This document shows, one piece after another, positions 16,639 to 27,500 of a stretch of 64,000 nt of DNA. Every line of letters starts with the position of its first letter. Position 1 is the first letter of the stretch. The notes under the pieces were generated by a model. The model saw only the letters and a list, made by a program, of their open reading frames with translations, was not told where the DNA came from and did not search any database. The position numbers were made by a program, and so were the translations under genes. The DNA comes from Tubiluchus corallicola (Eukaryota; Priapulida; Priapulimorpha; Priapulimorphida; Tubiluchidae), in the NCBI GenBank assembly GCA_030141605.1, contig JAQGDQ010002392.1:64001-128000 (forward strand), given 5' to 3'.

Positions 16639-17682
16639 TTATCTTCTTTTGGGATATGAAGGATTTTGGGTTCCAAAACCTTGAGTAGGGCAAGGAATAG
16701 GAAGTCCAATTTTCTTTCTTTCATCTGTTCTAAAGCTATAAGTAAGCACTATCTCGTGTGACCCCCCTGTTTCCCTTGCTATATTAGAGAGTGTAAAATC
16801 ATAACTGTACGACACTCTAAGTTTCGTCCACGCATAACCAAATATTACTATTAGAGCCTCACCTGTAAATGAGCTAACGCCATCAGCTTTATTAGCAGGT
16901 ATTCCCCTATACCAAAGCCCAATATCTACATTGTTATAATTATAATATGTTCCTAGACTAAGTTGGTTGTAATCGCCCTGATGCCAATAAGTAAAAGCAG
17001 CTGTTATACTTTTTTTTGTTGCTTGAGAGAAATATGAAGTGGGTGACAAGTTAAACTTCCATCCTCCAAGAAACGACACCTTCACAGGCAATGAGCTTTC
17101 TATACCAGAAACACTTGTTTCTGTTTGAGTAAGATGTTTAAAACTTAGCCCCACCCAGTAGTCGGGAGAATAAACTAGCGCAGATACAGAAGCATCAAAG
17201 AAGTTTCTATTTTCTATCTCCAAAGATTCTACCGAGCCATCTAAAATATCTCCATCTTCGGTTATTTGGTCTCCAAAGATTAATTCCGAATTGTTCAAAT
17301 TACCATGAGTAAAAGATAACTCCAATCCCGGGCGAAAATAAAGGTCTTTCCCTATTTTTATGTTATAAGAATATTGTCCAGTCAAGCTAGTATTGCTTAA
17401 TACTCCTGCTCTATCACTCATTATAACAAATCCCACACCACTATTAATATTCGGATAATAAGTATCAAACGACAATATATCCGTAGAGAAAGAAGTAGAA
17501 AGCCCCGCCCATTGCTCCCTATGACTTAATATAAGTCTTGGCACATCGTACAGCCCAGCAAAAGAAGGTGCAAGATAAAGAGGCTGTGCATAATACTGGG
17601 ATATAATAGGATCTTGGGTATATCCGTCATTAACCTTAAAAATTAAAATAGGAAGTAATAATAGTATAATTTTTTTTTCCAT
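16639..17682 (-). CDS. PorP/SprF-family outer membrane protein
   Basis: This 347-residue protein has a signal peptide (MEKKIILLLLPILIF...) and the start of the PorP/SprF family: DPIISQYYAQPLYLAPSFAG, then REQWAGL. The rest alternates in a beta-barrel-like way with many aromatic residues, as expected for an outer membrane barrel. SprF of Flavobacterium johnsoniae is required for secretion of the gliding adhesin SprB and is encoded directly downstream of it. Here the gene lies 39 bp after the giant adhesin, on the same strand, which repeats that arrangement. It probably helps deliver or attach the adhesin through the type IX secretion system. Specific partnership is inferred from position. Confidence 0.92.
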   Translation of the reverse strand: MEKKIILLLLPILIFKVNDGYTQDPIISQYYAQPLYLAPSFAGLYDVPRLILSHREQWAGLSTSFSTDILSFDTYYPNINSGVGFVIMSDRAGVLSNTSLTGQYSYNIKIGKDLYFRPGLELSFTHGNLNNSELIFGDQITEDGDILDGSVESLEIENRNFFDASVSALVYSPDYWVGLSFKHLTQTETSVSGIESSLPVKVSFLGGWKFNLSPTSYFSQATKKSITAAFTYWHQGDYNQLSLGTYYNYNNVDIGLWYRGIPANKADGVSSFTGEALIVIFGYAWTKLRVSYSYDFTLSNIARETGGSHEIVLTYSFRTDERKKIGLPIPCPTQGFGTQNPSYPKRR

Positions 17683-17721
17683 TCTAAAAGTAAACCTAGT
17701 TATACCAATCCTTTTATGTTT

Positions 17722-20700
17722 TTACTGATTATATATCAACAAAATCTCTCCCGTTTTCATAAATCTGGTATCATTCTCAAATTTACCTTCAGCCTTCCAG
17801 ATATAAACACCCTCTGGCAACAATCTTCCATTATAGTATCCATCCCACCCAATGTTTATATCTTTTGTTTGAAATACCAATTGCCCCCATCTATTATATA
17901 TATACAAACGATACTCTTTGACATCTCTGGCAACTGGATAAAAAACTTCGTTAGAAACATCATCTTTCTGGTATGCTCCACCACTACCTCCAGATAAATT
18001 AGGAGTAAATGAATTAGGAAATACAATATAACCACCTGCCCTTACTTCTACAAATTGCTCTTTAGACAATGAATCTACGCATCCTTTTTCTGTCTCTATT
18101 GTCAATTTTATATCAAAGATGCCTGATTTTTGATATATGTGAATAGGATTATCTTGTGTAGAAGTATTTCCATCTCCAAACTCCCAGAAAGACTTACCTA
18201 CATTAGTTGATAAGTTAAGAAAACGAACTTTTGTGTCATTTTCGTATACCTCCTGAGGGGTAGCATCGAAGTTTACAACTGGTTTATAAAATACATCCAC
18301 TTCTTGTTGTGTTTCTGTATATATATCTTCTTTATTATAGGAACCTAATTTCACGATATAAATTCCTCCTTCTGTATAGGTATGTATTGGATTTCTTTCT
18401 GAAGAAGTTGCTCCATCTCCAAAATCCCATATGAAATTATCTGCATTTTCCGACGTGTTATTAAACCATACTGTAAGCTCTGCACAACCTTCTGGTTCTT
18501 CTGGAGTAAATTCTAAAGTTGGAAGCTGTGAGTAAAATATTTTCACAGTATCACTTGATATACAGTTATTGTTATCTATTGTCCAAATAAATGAATTTAC
18601 CCCCACATTCAAGTTAAACACCTCTGTTTCATAATTATTAGGTGCATCTATAACAATATCTGCATTTAAAGTTGTCCAAATTCCTGTATTCTCTGGAACA
18701 AAGTTAGCTCTTAACATTACTGTTGGCTCTGTTACAAGTCTATCTTCCCCTGCATCAACCGCTGCTTTATTACTTGTTATTGTAACAAGATCACTCGAAG
18801 AACAATCTCCATTACTAATAGTCCATTCTATAATATTCTCTCCATAATTTATGTCATATGCCATTGTATTAAAGACACTGCGGTCTTCAAATTTCATACT
18901 ACCTCTTACGACATTCCATTCTCCTTGTTCTCCTGCATCTGGAGGGTTACCAAACAATTGCGTTTCTTCAGCACATAGAGAAAGTTGGTCCTCTCCTGCA
19001 TCAGACACAACAGTAGAATTATTTGTTATCACTACCTCATCATATACGCTACATCCATCTGGTGAACTTACTTCCCATCGGAATGTATTAGTGCCTCTTG
19101 CAATACCTGAAACTTTAGTAGTATATTGATCATCATCAGCAATTGTTGCAGAACCTCCTACTACTGTCCATTCGCCTGTAGAATTGGAAGTAGGCGGAAT
19201 AGCTATAGCTGATAATGTGGAAATATCAGAACATATTCTCTTATCAGCTTCTACTACTGCTGGTGCTGGAGCATAGCTTGTAATAGTTAGAGTATCATAT
19301 GACGAGCATTCTTCTTTAGTTACACCCCACCGTAACACATTATCTCCATACGAAAGGCTACGTACTATAGTTGAATTATCGTTCACATCGTCAAATCTTC
19401 CCTCGCTACTTATTGTTTCCCATTTTCCAATACCAAAAAGCGGTTCAACAGCTCTTAACTGGAATGTGTCGGCACATATTGTTTCATCAAAGCCAGCATT
19501 AGCATCCGAAGTTTTATTATTGGTTATTATCACTTCATCTACTGACTCGCACAAATTATGGGTAACTATCCACTGAAAACTATTATTTCCCAAAGCTAGT
19601 AAGTCCACCTTAGAATTAGGCAGACTTGGGTCTGCTACCACTGCTGTTGAAAGAGATTGCCATTCGCCTGTTCCTATTAGCGGAGGCTCAGCATTCAAAC
19701 CAGCTGTATCTGTACAAACACTAAAGTTAGCTCCTGCACTTGCCTCAGTAGGGGCATCATTGGTAATTGTTATATTATCTTCATCTCTACAGCTACCTTT
19801 TTCCATTATCCAGCGTATAACATTATCACCTTTTGCTAAATTTCTTGCAAAAGTTATAGAGGAATTAGGAGAGTCAAATTCTATCTCTCCTGAACCAACC
19901 CACGTTCCCTCGGCTCCACCCGATAGAGAATTATTAGCTTTCAGCGTTACGCTATCTTCGCAAATAGTTCTATCCTGGCCAGCATCTGCTACTACAGTGT
20001 TATTAGTAATAGTAATAGCATCGGTCGAATAACAAGTTAAAGTACCACTTGACTTACTAATAGTCCAGGTATAAATATTTTCGGTATTTCTTGCCAAGTT
20101 CCTTACCTTTGTATTATATAGATTTTCATCTACAAAATCCCCTGCTCCATTCGCTATTGACCATAAGCCTTGTTCTTCTCCTGGTGTAGGTTCATTAGCA
20201 TATAACACTATAGAATCTTCACATATTTCTACATCTATACCTCCACCTCCTGCATCCGCAACAGTAGGCTTATTGTTTACAACAATCATCGTATCCCGAG
20301 AAATACAATCTATATTCTTTATCTCCCACACAAGATAATTTTCACCTTTACGTAAGTTTCTTGCTGTTGTATTAGGCAAAGAGGGTTCATCAAAACTTGC
20401 TATGCCCAATCCACCTGCAACAGACCACTGACCCTCTCCAGGGAAAGGATTATTAGCTGTTACTGGTGTAAAATCTTCACAAATTGTAAAATCTACGCCC
20501 GTACTAGCATTTACATAGTTATAATTTATTACTACGTCATCATACAATGAGCAAGTTTTTGTATATGAACCTATTGTATCAGAATTATAACTTGTCCATC
20601 TCATAGTATTACTCCCCAATGCTAGGTCTCTTACCATAGTTGTAGCGTCATTTTTATCGTCAAAAAATGCCGTAGGACTAGTAGTAGTCCATTCCCCATA

Positions 20701-21594
20701 TGTTATATTTATGATGTTTCCTTGCATTTTCACAGAATCCTTGCATACTGCTAAAGTATCTAGTCCTAAAAAAGGAACATCTGGCAAACTATTTATTACC
20801 GTAGCCGTATCAGATGATGTGCAAGTATTATTGCCCTCTGAGAGAACTACTTCCCATACAAACTCATTTATCCCTTGCCTTATATTAGTGGCAGTATTTT
20901 CCTCAAAATCAGCTCCGCCTGAAGGAACTTTCCATTCCCCTTTTCCATAAACAGGTATTTCAACAGCCAAAGTCAGCTCATCGCTACACATAATAACTGT
21001 GTCTGGACTTGTAATAACAGCCTTACTAGGTTGCAAGTTTCGAACTACGAGCGTATCCTTAGAAGAACAATTATTATGACTTGTAGTCCATACAAATTTA
21101 TTTTCCCCTCTTTGTAAGTTATAAATCTTTGTAACATTAGTATCAGGATCGCTAAATGCTCCTGAACCAGCAATAGTAGTCCATCTACCCGTTCCTTTGT
21201 CCACTTTTCCAGCATACAGACCTGTGCTATCTTCACAAACTACTTTATCAGCCTCTACATTAGCAGCCGTTGGCATATCATTAATTATAACTACCGTATC
21301 ATATAGCTCGTATCCTGCTCCTAGGTCTATAGTCCACCTTAAAATATTAGAATCTGGCGCTAAACCATAAATTCTTGCATTATGGCTCTTGTCATCACCA
21401 TCTTCAAAGGAAACAGTTCCTTCTATCACACTCCAAAAGCCAAAAGTACCTGGAGGTGGTTCCGTTGCTTGCAGAACATATTTATCATCGCATATACTTA
21501 CATCGTTTCCTGCATTTACATCAATTGCTTCTCCTGCTTGGATTATTATTTCGTCGCTACTTTTACAACCACTTCTTTCTATAGTCCATTCCAA
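17722..21594 (-). CDS. C-terminal part of the giant SprB-like adhesin (type B sorting domain)
   Basis: This 1290-codon frame continues the gene at 21563-29926 after a frameshift; its first ATG is internal to a repeat, not a true start. It contains about twelve repeats of roughly 90 residues. Each has a core such as DAGQDRTICEDSVTL, then GxW, FxD, G-N-x-xxW, and a closing CxSxDxVxIxNN. Two PKD domains follow (FIWDFGDGATSS and SFWEFGDGNTST). The end is a gliding-motility-type C-terminal domain (FPNSFTPN, YNRWGQLVFQT, GWDGYYNG, GVYIWKAE), the type B signal that sends proteins through the type IX secretion system. The SprF-like gene follows. If the frameshift is real, this part is not made as a secreted protein because it lacks a signal peptide. 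Confidence 0.9.
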   Translation of the reverse strand: MEWTIERSGCKSSDEIIIQAGEAIDVNAGNDVSICDDKYVLQATEPPPGTFGFWSVIEGTVSFEDGDDKSHNARIYGLAPDSNILRWTIDLGAGYELYDTVVIINDMPTAANVEADKVVCEDSTGLYAGKVDKGTGRWTTIAGSGAFSDPDTNVTKIYNLQRGENKFVWTTSHNNCSSKDTLVVRNLQPSKAVITSPDTVIMCSDELTLAVEIPVYGKGEWKVPSGGADFEENTATNIRQGINEFVWEVVLSEGNNTCTSSDTATVINSLPDVPFLGLDTLAVCKDSVKMQGNIINITYGEWTTTSPTAFFDDKNDATTMVRDLALGSNTMRWTSYNSDTIGSYTKTCSLYDDVVINYNYVNASTGVDFTICEDFTPVTANNPFPGEGQWSVAGGLGIASFDEPSLPNTTARNLRKGENYLVWEIKNIDCISRDTMIVVNNKPTVADAGGGGIDVEICEDSIVLYANEPTPGEEQGLWSIANGAGDFVDENLYNTKVRNLARNTENIYTWTISKSSGTLTCYSTDAITITNNTVVADAGQDRTICEDSVTLKANNSLSGGAEGTWVGSGEIEFDSPNSSITFARNLAKGDNVIRWIMEKGSCRDEDNITITNDAPTEASAGANFSVCTDTAGLNAEPPLIGTGEWQSLSTAVVADPSLPNSKVDLLALGNNSFQWIVTHNLCESVDEVIITNNKTSDANAGFDETICADTFQLRAVEPLFGIGKWETISSEGRFDDVNDNSTIVRSLSYGDNVLRWGVTKEECSSYDTLTITSYAPAPAVVEADKRICSDISTLSAIAIPPTSNSTGEWTVVGGSATIADDDQYTTKVSGIARGTNTFRWEVSSPDGCSVYDEVVITNNSTVVSDAGEDQLSLCAEETQLFGNPPDAGEQGEWNVVRGSMKFEDRSVFNTMAYDINYGENIIEWTISNGDCSSSDLVTITSNKAAVDAGEDRLVTEPTVMLRANFVPENTGIWTTLNADIVIDAPNNYETEVFNLNVGVNSFIWTIDNNNCISSDTVKIFYSQLPTLEFTPEEPEGCAELTVWFNNTSENADNFIWDFGDGATSSERNPIHTYTEGGIYIVKLGSYNKEDIYTETQQEVDVFYKPVVNFDATPQEVYENDTKVRFLNLSTNVGKSFWEFGDGNTSTQDNPIHIYQKSGIFDIKLTIETEKGCVDSLSKEQFVEVRAGGYIVFPNSFTPNLSGGSGGAYQKDDVSNEVFYPVARDVKEYRLYIYNRWGQLVFQTKDINIGWDGYYNGRLLPEGVYIWKAEGKFENDTRFMKTGEILLIYNQ

Positions 21595-24500
21595 AACAGT
21601 AATATTCTTTCAAATCTGATACCTGTGTATCATGCTGTGTTTCGTCGCTAAAAGTTGCTTGCCCAGAAACAATTTTCCATTCTCCTGTTTCTATTCCAGA
21701 AATTGGGGGATTAGCCCGCATAGTCTCTACAGTACTTGGAGATATGTCAAGCATTCCATTATGATCAAGCTGGAATGTCCCCACAGCATCAGCAATAGTA
21801 GGTTTGTTGTTAGTTATTACAACTGTATCAGAGCTAAGACAACCATTTTTTGTTATTTCCCATTTATAAACATTTCTTCCTATGCCTGGACCAACAGTAG
21901 TATTATAAAGCGTATTATCGTCAAAATTAGCACTTCCAAATTGAACTGTCCATCTTCCTGTTGTTCCAGCAGGGGGCTCCATTGCATTAAGCTTTGTAGT
22001 ATTTGTACAAATAGTTTGGCCTTCTCCTGCATCAACCTTCAAAGCATTATTATAAATAACTACATCAGAGCTGTTTATACAACCTTCATTTTCTACCTTC
22101 CATCGTATCATATTTTCTCCGTATGCCAAATTAGATACCGTAGTATGGGTTGTATCAGCCCTAGGTGAGAAATCTCCTCCTCCTTTTATTATTTCCCAAC
22201 TACCCGAAGCTGAAGTTGATTGAGATTGGATATCAGGTGCAGCCAGATTGTAGGGAGCATCACATACTTCGGCATAGGAGGGAGTAACATCAACATTTAT
22301 AAACCTATTATCAATAATTACAGTATCTTGCGTTTCACAAGAACCATTATTTAAACCTACTGTCCAAATAAAGGTATTATCTCCCTGTCCTAAATTTTCC
22401 GCATCTGTCTCATTGTTAAAGTTATCCACAATATAAGCATTAGAACCTGCTCCCAAACTCCAAATTCCATAACTTTTATTAGTAGACAAAGCTCGTGCCT
22501 TCAAACGAACAACACTCCCATCACATACATAATCTGGATTATCAGGGGCGACATTTGCTTCATCATAATACACATACACAGAATCTAGATATGTGCATTT
22601 TTTTCCCACTCCCCCTTCCACTGTCCAAAACATTTTATTTGCCCCAATCTTCATATCTGTTATATTTGCCGTAGGTAAATTCTCTTCACCAGTAGCAAGT
22701 GTAACATTACCTTCAGCCACACTCCACGTTCCCAAAGCGGGTGAAGGGTCTAAAGCGTTTAATTGAAGTGTGTTTTGACACGAAAATATTGTATCTCCTG
22801 CCTCTACTGTTGTCTGATGGTTATACACTTTTACCGTATCTGTAGAGCTAAAACCATTTAGATTGACAGTCCACACAAAAATATTTTCCACTGATCCGCT
22901 AAGACCTGTTACCTTTACTTCGTTGTTAGCTGGATCTCCATCAAACATTCCGCCACCGTATGCTATTGTCCAAGAACCATTAGCTCCTGACTCAGCTGCT
23001 AATGGTTCTGCCCTTAACACTACTTCACCGTCGCAAACAGAGTCTTCTTTTACTAAAACTTTTGCTCTGTCATAGAAAACAAAAACACTATCACTATTTT
23101 GACAAGAACCATCTGTAATAACCCATTCTAACTTATGCTTTCCTGGACTAATATCAGAAACTATTGGATCAGGAATTTCATAGTCGCTCAATTTCAGAGA
23201 ACCTTGAACATTCCACCTAGCTGCTGAAGTTACTAATGATGGAGGAACAGCTCCTAGCTGCCCTGTTTGTCCTTCCCCACAAATATACAAGTCATTCCCT
23301 GCATCGGCAATCAGCTCCCTATTATAAACACCAATAGTATCAGCGGATACACAACCTCTATTATTACGTGTAAAAGCTATATCAGTTTCTCCTGGTAGCA
23401 AGATTACAGAATATACAGAATCGTTGCGGATAACCTCACTTTGTATACCAGCACCACCAGCTACAGACCAATCAGAAAAAACACCATTCACCTTTGGAGC
23501 CTCTGCTTTAATCACTATGCTTCCATCACAAATAGTGTCTACGTTCTTAAAAAGAATTGCTTGGTCGTGATAAATAGTATCATATGCTGTTGAATTACAG
23601 TTATCCTTGCTTACTTGCCAGCTGTAAACATTTGTACCAAACTCTATATCACTTACATTCGTCGTAGAAGCATTCATATCCTGAAAATTTCCTTTTCCAG
23701 TATGAATAGACCATTTACCAGTTTCATCTGGCTTTATAGGTTCTGCTTCTATTAAAGCATTGTCTTTACATATAAAAAACGGATTGTTATTTTTTATTTC
23801 AGCAGGTGTTGGTAGCTTATTTATTACAAGAACACTATCATAACTAACACAACTACCGTCTTGAATAGACCAACGCACAATATTTGTATCCTGATCTAGG
23901 TCAGAAATTCTAGTAGTAGGACTTTGGGAATTGCTAAATATTCCATTTCCCTTCGTAAAGTTCCAAATGCCTGTTATATTTGTTCCGCCATTGTTATTAG
24001 GAACAGAAGTAGCACTCAACACAGTATCCTCCTTGCAAAGCCATAAAATATCTTTACCTGCACTTGTATTACTATGTAGTGCATTATAAATATTTATAGT
24101 ATCACTAGCGGAACAACCTTTATCAGTAGTTACTTTCCACTCCAAAAGATTGCCAGTTTCCTCCTGTAAGCCAGTTACCAAAGCATCTGGTTTGTTTATA
24201 TCTGTAGGAGCAATAACACCCGTTCCTGTAAGCACTCTCCATTGACCCGTATCAGTAACAACTTGCAAAACTGCTGCTAATCTTAGAGAATCTGCACAAA
24301 CAATTTCATTTCCTCCTGAGATAACTTGAGGCAAAGGATTTACATTTATACTTCTAGTAGCAGAGTTTATACAGCCCGTTACATTATCCGTGTATCTATA
24401 AAATACATCAAATCCTCCTTGTGCTTGATTGTCAAACACTGCTTTTCCTGTTCCATCATCAGGAATAAAATAATTATAAGTAGAGGTAAACGTTCCTCCA

Positions 24501-27500
24501 TTAGGACTTCCTGTTATAGATATTGGAGCATCCCCAAGGCAAGAAGAAGACGGCAAATTAAAAGAAACTATAGGCAAAGTATTAACTATAACCCACTTAG
24601 AAACAGTATCAGCACATCCGAAAACGTCTTCATACCCATAAGTAATAATATTATTTCCTACTTTGTTGGGGGAGAATGTTGCACTTGTCGCATCTATAGG
24701 AGTTATTCCATCTCCCGAAAATTGCCCAATACTAACAGCAGGAGAAGATGAAGCCGTTATTACAACATCTTGTTCGCCCTGACAAAAATCACTTTTTAAA
24801 TTCAATATGGTTACTGTTGGCGGTTTTTTGACAATTATCGTCAATGTATCTTTAGAATCACAGCCAAATTCGTCTTTAATTTCCGCTATTACCTGATAGG
24901 TGCCATCCCTTGGAGGTGTAAATCGGATTGTATCTTTATCCCTTTCATTTGGCAAAGTTGTCGTAGAAGACCAGAAATATTCGAATGAAGAACTATTTCC
25001 AGTGGGAGATGACACAGTTAATAATAAATCTTGACAGACTCCCATACTTGTAGTATCTATATCTATACCTCTTACTGTTATTACAGCAATAGGCGATGGT
25101 TCTACATCAACGCTAACATTATCTGATGAGGTACAACCATACACATCTTCTACTTCAAGCGTAACAGAATAAACGCCCGGAGATTGAGCCTCAAACACAG
25201 GAACAGCCGAAGAACCACTACTTAGGTTATCTGTGGGGACCCACGAATAAGAGGCTATCCCCCCTGCTCCTCCTGTACTATTGTATCCATTCAATGTTAC
25301 TTGTTGGCACAAGCCTATAGTAGTATCTTTCTCTGCCACAGCCACTGGCTCTACGTCCACAAAAATAGCAACGCTATCTGTATCACGACAATCATATTCA
25401 TCCCTTAGTTCCAGCTGGTACTTGTACGTAGTATTGGCTGTTAATGCACTTGCATTAATGTTTACTTTTTCACCTTGATTTGAAGATAAGCCATTTGCTG
25501 GCGACCACGTATAAGATGGAGGATTGCTACCACCTGCCACAGAACCAGATGCATCTAATGTATCGTTACTACAAGAACCAATAGTCATATCTCTTCCTGC
25601 ATCTGCCACAGGAGAACGAGCTACAGATATTAACACGTCCCCAGAACTCACACAACCATAATCATCTGTAGCAGTGAGCGTAAGTGTAGTTTTTGAATTA
25701 TCCTGAGTAGGTGTAAATATAGCCCGCTCATCGTCGGCATTTGTCAAATTACTTTGGTCATGCGGCAAAGAAGCAGTCCAGTTCACAGTATAGTTCAAGA
25801 TAGAAGAAACATCAGGATTTAGTTGTAGATCTTCGCAAATACCCATATCTGTATCAATATTTCCCTTAGCATCTACTTCTGGGCGATTTACAATAGTTAT
25901 TTTAAAAAAACTACTATCAGCTTCGCCAAGGTTATCTACCACGGTAAGCTTGTATCGTATAGTTGTATCTTGTCGGTTATTAAAAACAACCTGATCCGGA
26001 AAAAACTCTGATCCGGAACCTGATGGAATCATATAATTAGTAGGGTACCAAAAATAAGACACAATATTTCCTTGAGAACCAGAGGCATCTAAATAAAATG
26101 AAGGGCTACAAGTTCCAACAGTAGTATCATTAAACTGAAAAGCTACAGGGGGATCAGGATTAATGGTTATGACCACGGTATCACTATCAGCACAATTATA
26201 CATATCTTTTACTTCCAAATAAAATTCATATGGACCAGTAATTCCTTGGACGGGCGAAAATTTAGCCTGTGCACCATTAGTTGGACCTATAAATTGTCCT
26301 TGCGTTGTTGGACTTTGCTGCCATTGAAATGTCAGGTTTTCTCCTGTAGAAAGTCCTCCGTCTAAATCTATCTGAGAAGAGCTACTTGGAATAAAATCGT
26401 CTGCACCTGCGTCAGCATTAGGAGCACTTCCCGCTACAACAAATAATTGGTCAGAAGCAAAGCAGCCTGTAGTGCTGTTTGTTCCTGTTAATGTGTATAA
26501 AGTAGAATTTCCCCCAGCTAAAAACATAGGCTCTTGAATATTGGGGTCTGACAAATTAGTAGTAGGAAACCACGACCATACATCAATATCATTAGACGCT
26601 TGTTGCGTTGTTAATTGCACATCCGAGCAAGAACCAGCACCTATAGTATCAGGATTAAAAACTATATTTGGTAATTGATTTATGATTATGTCTTTTGTTG
26701 TGTCATTCTGACAGCCATTATTATCTGTAAATGAATATGTTATTTGGTATGTTCCTGGATGAATTATATCTAAGTAAATAAATGCGGTACCATTACCGTT
26801 ATCATCAAAAGAGCCAGGTGAAGGGGTTGGGGTTATAGCAAAAGAAGTACCTAAAGCAGCAAGAGGCTGTCCTAATAACTTCACAGTATCAGGAAAGGCT
26901 GTAGCACAAAACTCCCATAAATTACTTTGCGTTAAAAAATCAACAGAAGGTAAAGGTTCTACTTTTACTGTTTTAGTTTCTTGGTTTGTACAATTTGTTA
27001 ACCCATCTGTTACCTCATAAGTCACTCCCAATGCTTGCCCCAGTTTATCGTCAGGAACGTTCTCAGGATAAAAAACTGATCCTATTACTCCTTCTCCACT
27101 AAAACTACCAGTAACGTTACCAGTAGGCTGCAATGGAATTTGACCATTATTCGTGCAAATGTTCAACAACTCAGCATCTGTCAAAGTATCAGGAGGATTA
27201 TGTACATCCATAAATTGAAAATGGGCATCAGGCGATCTTCTTACTGATGTTTGCTGTTCTTCGCTATTCGTACATCCTATAATATCTGTAAACGTATAAG
27301 TAATCTTTACAGTAGTGTCGGATTTATCTTCGAGGTCCACTTTTTTAGGGTCGAAAAACCCTCCGTTAATCCCTCCTGGTATAGGAGGGTCGGACGTAAA
27401 AGCCCCTCCCACATTACTAGGAATAAGAGTATCTACATCTGCAGTAGAACAATAATTACCCTTTAAGCCAGAAAAACTTGCATCTGGCAAATCGTGTACA

